Below are positions 1 through 8,234 of a DNA stretch of 64,000 nucleotides, piece after piece. The notes beneath the pieces were generated by a model that ran no database searches, was not told the origin of the DNA, and worked only from the letters and a program-made list of their open reading frames with translations. The position numbers were made by a program, and so were the translations under genes. The stretch is from Paenibacillus glacialis (GTDB taxonomy: Bacteria; Bacillota; Bacilli; Paenibacillales; Paenibacillaceae): the NCBI RefSeq assembly GCF_001637205.1, contig NZ_LVJH01000006.1, positions 62,001-126,000 of the forward strand. Reading direction: 5' to 3'. The first letter of the stretch is position 1. Each line of letters begins with the position of its first letter.

Positions 1-2461
1 TCAGAAAAACGATATTTCGGGGCATCTCTTTCAATGCTTCCATGGCAAGGCAGTAGTGTTCCCACATTTCTTTCCTGGCACCATCAGGTCCAAGGATGGA
101 CACAAAAGTCGAATTGTTGTTTTCAACATCCTTGCCAGTAGGCTTACCGAGTATGAGTAGATCTCCTTCCATATCAAGCAAATCATCTTTAATCTGAAAG
201 GCAATGCCTGCATGATAGGCGTATTTCTTCAAAGCTGCAATTTCCGGCTCTTTAACCTCAGCGAGAATGGCAGGCATAATCAGAGAAGCCTCAAAAGCTA
301 TTCCCGTTTTGTAAAAGCACATCATATTCAATTGATCTAATGTCAGTGCTTTGCCTTTCGATTGCAAATCCATCGCTTGACCCATACACATCTCTTCTGT
401 TTTTTCGGCCGAATATTGCATCAAGGCAAGCACAGTTTTGGCATTGTAATGGTCAAGTGAAGATTGTTCTTTAATGGCCCTCAGGATTAGAAACAATCCG
501 GTTAATTCTGCAGTGGCGATATTTTCCACCTGATGTAGGGTTGGGCGCCCTCTACGGGTAGAAGCATTATCCTGAGATGGCAGATCATCAAAGATCAAGG
601 AAGCGGTATGCATATATTCCAATGATCTCAGAAGCGGGGCGATTTCCGAAGCTTGTAGTCCATATTCGTTCACTCCCATTACCCAAGTCAATATAGGCCT
701 GATACGCTTCCCATCCCCTTCGAGACTGTAATTTGCAGCATCAATAAGCGGCTGTTCCATCGTTTTGATCCCGTTATGTTTGGGAATATGCAACATGCTG
801 TTGATCTGCTGGCGGACCGTTTTGATCGTATCATAAAAGTCTTCTTTTTCCGTCCGGCTGTTTTTTAGATTGATAACCATTTGATCCCGGAGCAGTTTAT
901 CGAAGAAATCTACATCATCCGCTTTTCGAACCATATGTTGGACGAGACGATTGAATTCCGGATTACCAGAGGCGAATATCTCCATAATCTCATTATATTT
1001 TTCAATACCGATGCGTTCTTTACAACGTTTAAGACCGTTGATTGCACGATCTAGTATCACCTCACGAGTCTTGGCATCAGAATGATACACGTTATGGATC
1101 AAATGGGAGATGACCGCCCAGTATAATTCAAAGGGATTGATCAGATCCGTTCGCTGAGTATGATATTTTAAATAATAGGTATAAGGTGTTACAGCCTCGT
1201 CTTTCATATCGTCAAACATATCCGCAAAATCATCCGCTAGCTGGTTGTAGATGCCATAACAAAATGTTCGATGATCAAAGCCTTCGTCCATGGGAGCACT
1301 AATGACGGAACGGACAATCAATCTGGAAGAAGAGGATTTTAAGATGATGGGTAGATACAGCTCTTCGTTGGTGTAATTCGCGTTCGATAGATCCTTTACA
1401 CGGTCTATATCCTGGGAATGAAAAAACACATAAGACTGCTCGAAAAATATATTCTGTGTTTCCGGTCGCTGATGCCTCTTAATATATTCAAATGCCTCAC
1501 GGAGCTCCGAGTGTACATAATAGACCAAATCCTTGTTATTTCCCACCCACTCTTCCAATTCTGGTACAGATCCAGTGAGAAGCGCGGTACGTATCATTTG
1601 GGAATATTGTTCTTTCTCTTGCTCATTTAAGACTCCTGAATCGAGAAGATCGTCAATAAAAGGATAGGTCAGTCCATAGGAATAACCCAACCTGATGGCT
1701 TCATCAAGTCTCCGGGAACGTTCTGCGGGCGATATTCCTTCGTCCATCTCTTCCATCACATGTAGAATAACCCCGATAATGATCTTGATCAGTTTGCGCT
1801 GGGCATGCTCCGCATTCATTTCCTTCGGTATATTAGAGGATACATTCTTCAGTTTGCCGATCACCCAGATTACTGCAGTTTCAATGCCTTCCTTCTGGCC
1901 CCATCGATACAACCCGTTCAGACTCATGTATTCTGGCTGGTCTCCCCGGTTTGTTGCGGTGGAATGAATCAATTGATTTTTGATGTCGGCAACTAGACGT
2001 TTAATCCTGGTCTTCGTGTCAGGAGAATCCATGTCTTTACCTAAATCCCTCATATACATATATGAAACGCTTCGATCCAAGTAATCGTCCAATTTACCTC
2101 TATAATTCAGCCATTGGAAATACCTGTGATAATCACGCGAATTTGGCTTTCTCTTTCCCCGCGAAAAAAAAGACAGCCAAGAATGTTGAATATGTTTACT
2201 TTTCCATAATTGAAAATCTTCCGTTAGGGCAGGCACATAAGACTTATCCATGACCTGTTTATAAAGTGACGCAAAATACTGAGTAGCCTTTTCCTCAGCT
2301 AACCGATACCATGTATCAACATGATCTGTAAATTCCTCATTCATACGTTGCATTACCTCAACTTCTATTTTTGTTATATCAGTATCCATTAGAGGAGAAA
2401 GATATTCTCCATGAACGAAAAACTGATTTGAATTTATGCTGTAACTATTTCGTGAAATCAT
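1..2461 (-). CDS. Two-domain polyprenyl synthetase family protein, partial at left edge
   Basis: One frame stays open from an ATG at 2461 to base 1, giving 820 visible residues with no stop. The C-terminal half is a trans-isoprenyl diphosphate synthase: the first Asp-rich motif is LIFDDLPSQDN, followed by ASTRRGRPT (about residues 622-642), and the second is FQIKDDLLDMEGD near 768-780. Such enzymes condense isopentenyl diphosphate onto allylic diphosphates. The N-terminal ~500 residues are mostly helical and not clearly recognised; they carry another acidic stretch, TYPFIDDLLDSG, and LADDFADMFDD. Ordinary family members are about 300 residues, so this is a large fusion form. No good ribosome site precedes the ATG at 2461, so a later Met in the first 35 codons may be the true start. 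The 3' end and any tail lie outside the window. Confidence 0.85.
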   Translation of the reverse strand, partial: MISRNSYSINSNQFFVHGEYLSPLMDTDITKIEVEVMQRMNEEFTDHVDTWYRLAEEKATQYFASLYKQVMDKSYVPALTEDFQLWKSKHIQHSWLSFFSRGKRKPNSRDYHRYFQWLNYRGKLDDYLDRSVSYMYMRDLGKDMDSPDTKTRIKRLVADIKNQLIHSTATNRGDQPEYMSLNGLYRWGQKEGIETAVIWVIGKLKNVSSNIPKEMNAEHAQRKLIKIIIGVILHVMEEMDEGISPAERSRRLDEAIRLGYSYGLTYPFIDDLLDSGVLNEQEKEQYSQMIRTALLTGSVPELEEWVGNNKDLVYYVHSELREAFEYIKRHQRPETQNIFFEQSYVFFHSQDIDRVKDLSNANYTNEELYLPIILKSSSSRLIVRSVISAPMDEGFDHRTFCYGIYNQLADDFADMFDDMKDEAVTPYTYYLKYHTQRTDLINPFELYWAVISHLIHNVYHSDAKTREVILDRAINGLKRCKERIGIEKYNEIMEIFASGNPEFNRLVQHMVRKADDVDFFDKLLRDQMVINLKNSRTEKEDFYDTIKTVRQQINSMLHIPKHNGIKTMEQPLIDAANYSLEGDGKRIRPILTWVMGVNEYGLQASEIAPLLRSLEYMHTASLIFDDLPSQDNASTRRGRPTLHQVENIATAELTGLFLILRAIKEQSSLDHYNAKTVLALMQYSAEKTEEMCMGQAMDLQSKGKALTLDQLNMMCFYKTGIAFEASLIMPAILAEVKEPEIAALKKYAYHAGIAFQIKDDLLDMEGDLLILGKPTGKDVENNNSTFVSILGPDGARKEMWEHYCLAMEALKEMPRNIVFL

Positions 2462-2627
2462 GTTCGTATCTTATACGGAAAAGAATCATTTTGGTTACAA
2501 AATCGTTAGTTCCTAACTCTTCATCATATATTAACGTAACGTTCTAAGTAACTCCCTGAGTGAGTCAACGCGTATCGATTTAATTGTGAATTTCATAAAG
2601 CTTCACTTCGTTGAACTTTTAAAGAAT

Positions 2628-2670
2628 AAAAAGTCCACGATTGTCAATTATCGACAATCGTGGACTTTTT
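2628..2670. terminator. Strong bidirectional hairpin terminator
   Basis: A long perfect inverted repeat (AAAAAGTCCACGATTGTC and its complement around a short loop) with A and T tracts on its two sides. It lies just after the stop of the small secreted-protein gene and before the polyprenyl synthetase gene, so it separates the two minus-strand units. Confidence 0.85.
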
Positions 2671-2742
2671 GAGATCTCACACTACAACTCGTACCTCGAC
2701 CATGGTGAGTATCGTTACTAGAGAAATCATTGATGTTTCAAT

Positions 2743-3111
2743 TCAGAATCCGACACTAGTTATCGTTATGCTTGAAAGTGAGCCTCCGTAGGAATATCTG
2801 ACCACGTAAGTGTCTTGTGATAATCCATTGATACTAAAGTTAAAGTTAATGTTAGCTGTGCGGGGGCCTTCACTAATAGTACGTGAGCCACGGGTAACAT
2901 ACTGTTCTGTACCGTTTACTACACGATAGACATCTGCAAATATGGCACCAGAACTGCTGGTTTTAACATATAAATATCCGGAAATTTTCAGTTCCCCTTG
3001 ACCAGTCACGGTATCTATACGACTTATTGCAGTATTAGCGCTCGCAGTAGTAGAGAATATGATGAGCATAATAGCAGTTAGCATTAGAATCGTTAACTTC
3101 TTCACTTTCAT
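2743..3111 (-). CDS. Small secreted protein of unknown function
   Basis: About 122 residues. A classical Sec signal peptide is visible: MKVKKLTILMLTAIMLIIFS, then an Ala-rich cleavage zone ending near TTASA-NTA. The mature part is about 95 residues, rich in Ser, Thr, Tyr and Gly, with alternating hydrophobic residues suggesting a small beta-sandwich; there is no Cys. I do not recognise a function. The start at 3111 is preferred over an in-frame ATG at 3120 because the AAAGGATG ribosome site sits about nine bases before it. A strong terminator follows the stop, so the gene is probably monocistronic. Confidence 0.65.
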   Translation of the reverse strand: MKVKKLTILMLTAIMLIIFSTTASANTAISRIDTVTGQGELKISGYLYVKTSSSGAIFADVYRVVNGTEQYVTRGSRTISEGPRTANINFNFSINGLSQDTYVVRYSYGGSLSSITITSVGF

Positions 3112-3213
3112 TACATCCATCCTTTCACATGAGAGACTAATAGAAGGAGGTCTATAGAGATGTGAATGCTGGCCAGCGTTCTATTGTATGTGTATAAGAC
3201 CTTCTATCACCCA

Positions 3214-3471
3214 CTATTTCCAAAATGCTTCGGGATCTTGATCAAAAACCGATTCAACGGCTAGCGAAGCTAATTCGGATTCTTCCCCGTGAAATAACAC
3301 ATTGATGTATGCAAATTTGACCTTACTGGTATCTACATACTCCTTCATCAATTGAGGATACAGGTGTTCGCTCCACGCTTTACAAGAAGGGCATTTATAA
3401 TCACCGAATTCAATCAATGTGACTGGTGCATTGTCATCACCTAATGTAGGTTGATTAAGAAGCGAAGGTAT
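3214..3471 (-). pseudogene. DsbA/BdbD-like thiol-disulfide oxidoreductase remnant
   Basis: The frame reads QPTLGDDNAPVTLIEFGDYK followed by CPSCKAW, the typical start of the catalytic thioredoxin domain of BdbD/DsbA-family oxidoreductases with a CxxC active site. Upstream the frame meets a TGA at 3472-3474, so signal peptide and start are missing. Downstream it stops after ...DPEAFWK, roughly 120 residues before a normal family member (~220 residues) would end. About 86 codons therefore survive and both ends are lost. The product would lack most of the alpha-helical insertion and cannot be a normal enzyme. Reads as a decayed gene, not a small protein. Confidence 0.75.
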
Positions 3472-3556
3472 TCATTGAGCCACGATTCCAAATCCTGATG
3501 AGGAGCGCTATTAAGCGACTCCTAGACTCCTAGAAAAGGTATGCCAAACTGCAGCA

Positions 3557-4594
3557 TTAGTATTTTAAATTATTGATAAATTCCACACACTGCTCTCCAT
3601 CTACAATCTCACCGATAATACAAGCATCACAACCAGTTGACTTTAAATGTTCTATAATTTGAGACGCGTTTTCTGGACTGGAGACAAGTGTAATTCCAAC
3701 TCCCATATTAAATGTCTTTAGCATTTCCTCATCATCGACATTCCCATATCTTTTTAATATTTCAAAAATAGGGTGAGTCTTGATTTTATCTAAGTCAATT
3801 CTCGCATCTATTCCTGAAGGGAGTATACGATTAAGATTTCCTTGAATCCCTCCACCTGTAATGTGAGCTAGTCCATGAATGATGTCCTTTGGAAACAACT
3901 CTTTTAAGTTTTGATAGTAACAACGATGTGGAGTTAAAATCGCATCTAAAAACGACTCGCCCTGAACTTTTTCTTCTAATATATGAGGATATCTGTCCAT
4001 TAACGTTCGTACCAAGGTATATCCGTTTGTATGTAATCCATTTGATGCAAGAGCAATTACCACATCACCTACAACAATCTTTGAACCATCTATGATCTTA
4101 TGTTTATCTACAACCCCAAGAATACTAGCATTTAGCATATAACTTCCCTCTGATAACACCTTCGGTTGCTCAGAAGTTTCTCCACCAATAAGTACACAAT
4201 CTTGTGCACGACAAGCATTCGAGATTGCCTCTACTACCTCAACCACGATATCTTTCTGAATCTTGCCACACAGTATAATATCCAAGACAGCTTCTGGTTT
4301 TGCTCCCATTACAATAATGTCATTTACTAGATGATTGATTAAGTCGTAGCATATATTACCGACTTTATTGTGTTGGAAGGACAAAAGCTGTTTTGAGCCC
4401 GGTTCTTCTGCCTTCAGTACAAGTACTGGATTGTCAATTCCTTCAAATTTAGCTTCAAATAATGCTGCAAATGCCCCTGATTTATTTATAACTCGCGAAT
4501 CAGTCGTTTCCAAACTTTTTTGCATATCCTTCTTTGTTGCATCAGCGTTATCAATATCCACTCCAACCATTGCATAGGAAAGCTTCTCATTCAT
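3557..4594 (-). CDS. PurM-like protein (phosphoribosylformylglycinamidine cyclo-ligase paralogue)
   Basis: 345 residues, the normal PurM length. PurM closes the imidazole ring of AIR from FGAM using ATP. Family landmarks visible: an N-terminal SYAMVGVDIDNADATKK segment, DLINHLVNDIIVMGAKPEAVLD, the VLIGGETSEQP motif, SNGLHTNGYTLVR, HGLAHITGGGIQGNLNRILP and FNMGVGITLV. The ribosome site (GGAGG) is well placed and a TATAAT lies about 50 bases upstream of the start. It is intact, but sits alone in a block with broken genes and far from any pur operon. It is probably a divergent paralogue dedicated to a specialised pathway; it could instead be a second purine gene. Confidence 0.8.
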   Translation of the reverse strand: MNEKLSYAMVGVDIDNADATKKDMQKSLETTDSRVINKSGAFAALFEAKFEGIDNPVLVLKAEEPGSKQLLSFQHNKVGNICYDLINHLVNDIIVMGAKPEAVLDIILCGKIQKDIVVEVVEAISNACRAQDCVLIGGETSEQPKVLSEGSYMLNASILGVVDKHKIIDGSKIVVGDVVIALASNGLHTNGYTLVRTLMDRYPHILEEKVQGESFLDAILTPHRCYYQNLKELFPKDIIHGLAHITGGGIQGNLNRILPSGIDARIDLDKIKTHPIFEILKRYGNVDDEEMLKTFNMGVGITLVSSPENASQIIEHLKSTGCDACIIGEIVDGEQCVEFINNLKY

Positions 4595-4650
4595 TGTAAA
4601 ATACCTCCATTAATAGAATTTATAATCTAATTTTGTGTCTATATTATACG

Positions 4651-5165
4651 CTAAATCACAAGGATAAAAACAACGACCTTAGATAGATGTAACACACTCT
4701 CTTCTTTTAAATTATAAAGTTGAAGAGTTTGCCCCGTTTCTACACAATCCACACAACAATCAAAAATTGTGGGAACAAACCCTTCAGTTGACCCATTAAC
4801 ATGTTGAAAATTTACGTCACTTCGACCTATGGATTGAAAATATTGCATGGCAGTATTCGGGAATTCTGTTACACAGGTAATAGAACCTTTTTTCGATAAG
4901 ACCGGTCTGTTCTTTACACTTAGAAGACTAATTCTTGTATCACAATCTCTCTCTTTCAACTAAAGGCATAGCTATACTCGTACGAATAAGCCAAAATATC
5001 TTTCATCGTTACTAGTTCGAAGTTGCCATTACTGGAGTGGTTAACAATATCCTACGAATCATTAAAGAATCCAGCAGTAAAAGAGCCCCCAACATATACT
5101 AAATCGCATGACTTCACATTTAACTCGGACAGTATGAGAGAAACATCAACATCAAGTTCAAACAT
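4651..5165 (-). pseudogene. HisG-like ATP phosphoribosyltransferase, broken
   Basis: The downstream part (TTG at 4959 to stop 4651) has clear HisG signatures: VTEFPNTAMQYF, then NGSTEG, then DCCVDCVETGQTL, matching the PRPP-binding and C-terminal part of short HisG. The upstream part begins at an ATG at 5165 with an AAGGGGG ribosome site and reads CDLVYVGG...MKDILAYSYEYSYAF in another frame, consistent with the first HisG lobe. It is interrupted by an in-frame TAG, and a second stop ends it where the downstream frame begins. At least one nonsense and one frameshift lesion are therefore needed. HisG joins ATP to PRPP; here the activity is presumably lost. It lies directly upstream of the PurM-like gene and may once have worked with it. 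Confidence 0.6.
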
Positions 5166-5233
5166 GAGTCAATATTACCCCCTTGATGTTCATCCAATGA
5201 TTGGTGGTTATAGGCTTTTCCATATATATAGAA

Positions 5234-5524
5234 TCAAACTTTCTGACTTTGATCCATCCACCATCCATATTCGATATTAAATTCAGAATCATCCTCTTTT
5301 TCCCAAACCGATATTGAAAAGTTCTCTCCGGTAGGCTTTACGAATAAAAAGACACCAATAAATCCCGGTTGCTGTCTCACCAATGGTAGAATAGAGTGTG
5401 AAACACTTACAGCCTCTTTAATCAATGAGGGCTTATACACCCCTGTCACCTTTCGACCAAATACTTTTCCTTCCGTTTGTCTCTCCAAATGGGCCGTTTT
5501 TACAGAAAACAACTCTTGATTCAT
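5234..5524 (-). CDS. Small ABM-fold protein (antibiotic biosynthesis monooxygenase-like)
   Basis: About 96 residues, the usual length for a single ABM/dimeric ferredoxin-like domain. The pattern of VTGVYKPSLIKEAVSVSHSILPLVRQQPGFIGVFLFV followed by a strand and SVWEKEDD is typical (the QPGFIG turn and the Trp-Glu strand). Members include cofactor-free oxygenases and also non-catalytic binding proteins, so the reaction cannot be read. The start at ATG 5524 has a GAGGAAG site. Just upstream, a 23-codon frame (ATG 5648 with an AAAGGGGGA site) runs into a TAG; one frameshift would join it to this gene, so the annotated protein may be the surviving C-terminus of a longer one. Confidence 0.5.
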   Translation of the reverse strand: MNQELFSVKTAHLERQTEGKVFGRKVTGVYKPSLIKEAVSVSHSILPLVRQQPGFIGVFLFVKPTGENFSISVWEKEDDSEFNIEYGWWMDQSQKV

Positions 5525-5660
5525 AGTCACTTCCTCAGAGTCTTGTATGGTTACGTATCGATCTATACTCTCATCACTAATTAAATAGCGTTAACAATAG
5601 AGAGACAACCTTGGAATCATCATACTCATTTGACACAATCGCAAACATAATATCCCCCTT

Positions 5661-6692
5661 TTATTTAATGTAATAACCATTCAATTGCATCATATGAAAT
5701 ACAAATGAAGTTTCCATCACTAATGCTTCCCAATCATCCATTACGACTAAATTCCGTCTCAAGTGTTCTCTAAATTCCATGAAATCAACTCGTTCATATT
5801 CTCGATAATTAGCTAATGTTTTGAGAACTTCAACCAGTAGATCTCGATCATTAGCATATCGGCGGAAATTAGAATCTGAGAAATTCGTTTTAAAATTGTC
5901 TTGGTTGACAATGGATAGTAACAAGTCTAGTTCTTGATCTAGAAGAGGATGAATCTGTTCGGACTCCTTTACATAAGGTAATTTCTGCGATGTAATCTGA
6001 TACATTCGTTGACAGATATCATTCAATTCTTCGAATGGCAATTCCAACCATTCACAATCTAGTAAATTTGATAGAATGCGCATTTGCAATATAGTCATGA
6101 TATGAAAAAAGGCTCCCGTACGTTTCGTCTTAGAGTGCCATCGATTAACAGTTTGATCTATAAATACATGTGGTGCTGGTTTCTTTCCAGATAAGACATC
6201 AGGAATATGCTGAAGTGATTGAGATAGCTCTTCACGCTTGAAAAAGATTCTAGATTCACGAAGAGATTGTAGATGGTCATCCGAAGAGTGTATCGTACAA
6301 AGGACAACATTCATCGATTGGTATTTATATCGTAAGTGATGCGGTTGAGTCATTGCTGGATTAGATGATCCTTTTAGACTTTCTAGATAAAGTGCTAAAT
6401 CCTCGAATTCATCCGGGAGTTTCCCCCCCAAGAGAAGTAGAAGGGCAGGTGAAATCCTATACATTTCACGTGTCATCCACCATAGTGGACGCATTTGATT
6501 ATCAAGCATACGATGCTGAGTGTAACGGTAAACTTCTTCCATCTGTCTTTCATTAACAAATTGATATTTAAAACCAATAACGAATAATCCTGAACTAGCT
6601 AAATCATCTAAAATATCTTTTTCGAAACCACGTTCAATAGCATCAGGTCGGATAATAGCGAAAGCTACGTGTTTCATATTTGCACGGTTCAT
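5661..6692 (-). CDS. Protein with N-terminal nucleoside diphosphate kinase-like domain
   Basis: 343 residues. The first ~170 match the NDK fold: AFAIIRPDAIERG corresponds to the NDK opening strand and KPD motif (here RPD), and VLCTIHSSDD corresponds to the segment carrying the phosphorylated His (canonical NxxHGSDS). The lysine of KPD is replaced by Arg and the Gly of HGSDS by Ser, so catalysis is uncertain. The rest (170-343) is helical and unrecognised, rich in Leu and Glu. NDK is normally about 150 residues, so this is a fusion. The gene lies 26 bases after the broken flavin monooxygenase and upstream of the ABM-like gene. An alternative start is Met6. Confidence 0.6.
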   Translation of the reverse strand: MNRANMKHVAFAIIRPDAIERGFEKDILDDLASSGLFVIGFKYQFVNERQMEEVYRYTQHRMLDNQMRPLWWMTREMYRISPALLLLLGGKLPDEFEDLALYLESLKGSSNPAMTQPHHLRYKYQSMNVVLCTIHSSDDHLQSLRESRIFFKREELSQSLQHIPDVLSGKKPAPHVFIDQTVNRWHSKTKRTGAFFHIMTILQMRILSNLLDCEWLELPFEELNDICQRMYQITSQKLPYVKESEQIHPLLDQELDLLLSIVNQDNFKTNFSDSNFRRYANDRDLLVEVLKTLANYREYERVDFMEFREHLRRNLVVMDDWEALVMETSFVFHMMQLNGYYIK

Positions 6693-6718
6693 CTACTGAC
6701 AACTCACTCATAAGACAA

Positions 6719-7943
6719 TCAATAGTTGGATACATGTAACGCAGTCTCCTTTTCAACAATCGAATTAGTAATAGCCAATGTTGCATATTGTGTATAGTGC
6801 AGTATCGAATCAACGATTCCTCTCGGGCCAAGTTGTGCAAAGTGTCCAGAGAAATAAATATTCGAATTCCCCTGAAAGCTATAATCATTATTTAAGTGTG
6901 GCAATCCCTCAGAAACCTGATTATTCCAAATTTCCGTTGTGGTAAAAGGAAGTTCCCGTGCATTAGGTTTAAATCCGGTTGCACATATCACCTTATCGAA
7001 TAGTTCAGAACGACCGTTATTGAAAGTGACTTCTACTTGTTCACAATCATTGTTCTGAACGATACGGCAGCTCATTACATTAGTTCGTGTTAAATACTCA
7101 ATTCGATTATTCGTAGTCTGTGAGACCTCTATCGCCTCCTCAAATTCCTTTAAACTTCTCGGGGTGACCCAGGGGCCTTCAAGCGTTATCTTTCTTAATA
7201 CGGAAAGTCTCTCATCAATCGACAGACCTCTATTAATATCCCATTTGTTTGGGTTTATATAATCATCTGGATAGGGTAAGTAATTGGCCCTTAATCCATC
7301 TTTTCTTACTACAACGGTTATATTTACGCCCAACTCCCACATTCTGCAGGCTATATCCGGTGTAGCATGACCCCCTCCTACCAGTAATATTTTCTTTCCA
7401 TTAAGTTTGTTAAACAACCCATGTCCAATGGAATGTTGACATAAATTTGGTGGTAAAGAATAAGTCCATTCGGGGAATACCTTATGATTAACTGGACCCG
7501 TTGAAATAATCAGGTATTTCGCTCTTATAGAGTAATTACTGGTTGTTAATAGAAACCCCTGTGGGTCGATATCAATCATTTGAACTTTTTCTCCTAATAG
7601 AACCCTCGCATTTACTGCCTCAGCGGACATTCGATAGTAATCTTGCAATACTTCTTTAGGCAAATTGTCCTTACTCAACATATCATCCGACATCAAGGGG
7701 TGTTGTTGAGTAAATGATTGTAGATTCCATGGGATATCTGCTTCTTGTAGCGATCGTATCGGGATAATAAATTCCTGTCCTCGTCGGTGAGCTACCCGCA
7801 TATTGAAAATCCCAGTTACTTACAACCGCTCAAGATTCAACACCAATAAACTTATTTGGAAATGTACGCTGGAGTTGAATTAATGTAGATATTCCCTTAG
7901 GTCCTCCCCCCACGACTACACCTAACATTTCAAGTTTTTTCAT
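6719..7943 (-). pseudogene. Flavin-dependent monooxygenase (lysine N-hydroxylase/FMO-like), disrupted
   Basis: The true start is ATG 7943 with GGAGGT seven bases upstream. It encodes MKKLEMLGVVVGGGPKGIST, a dinucleotide (FAD) binding GxGxxG-type loop, but the frame ends at a TGA (7830-7832) after 37 codons. The remaining 360 residues (7801-6719) are in a different frame and contain the second nucleotide site KILLVGGGHATPDIACRM, KVICATGFKPNARELP (the ATG motif) and a C-terminal FAD segment. Reading VVSNWDF past the stop and shifting frame just before MRVAHRRGQEF restores the family alignment, so there is one nonsense and one frameshift lesion, or two sequence errors. As it stands the product lacks its FAD loop. 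It sits just downstream of the NRPS/PKS cluster and may be a lost tailoring enzyme. Confidence 0.75.
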
Positions 7944-8071
7944 TTATTGAACCTCCATATTACGAGATACCATATTCATCTGATACGTTAATTCTACGAT
8001 CTCAAATTCAGCAAACTTTGCCACTCAAAAACTTACGTTTCTAATCATGTGAGAAGAAAATAATGATGAGA

Positions 8072-8107
8072 AGGCGACTTTCATTGGGTAAGGAATGAAA
8101 GTCGCCT
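8072..8107 (-). terminator. Hairpin after the biosynthetic cluster
   Basis: AGGCGACTTTCATT pairs with AATGAAAGTCGCCT (14 bp, perfect) around an 8-base loop. It lies between the last cluster gene (stop at 8235) and the broken monooxygenase (start 7943). The following T content is modest, so it may be a weak terminator or an mRNA 3' stabiliser. Confidence 0.6.
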
Positions 8108-8119
8108 ATAATATTATTT

Positions 8120-8190
8120 GGTTATTTATGACTTGCTTAAAACAAATAACCATGTATCTGGCATTGTTTATAGAGTCATAAATAAACAAG
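8120..8190. repeat. Overlapping inverted repeats that can pair in alternative ways
   Basis: TTATTTATGACT (8122-8133) pairs with AGTCATAAATAA (8174-8185). The same left arm can pair locally, GGTTATTT with AAATAACC (8120-8151), and the right arm can pair with TTGTTTAT just before it. The segment follows the stop of the gene at 8235 and precedes the hairpin at 8072-8107. Function unknown. Confidence 0.4.
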
Positions 8191-8234
8191 TGGACATGAT
8201 GTTTCTTCGCAAGCACGAGCATCTGTGGAATTAC

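Noticed and set aside
1418..2253. Several plus-strand frames of 60-90 codons
   Set aside because: They lie antisense to the continuous polyprenyl synthetase frame and have no start signals or recognisable domains.
5646..5648. ATG with a strong AAAGGGGGA site upstream of the ABM-like gene, possibly a longer broken gene
   Set aside because: The 23-codon frame ends at TAG and joins the ABM-like protein only with a frameshift; the ABM-like protein is complete by length and has its own ribosome site, so a lesion is not certain.
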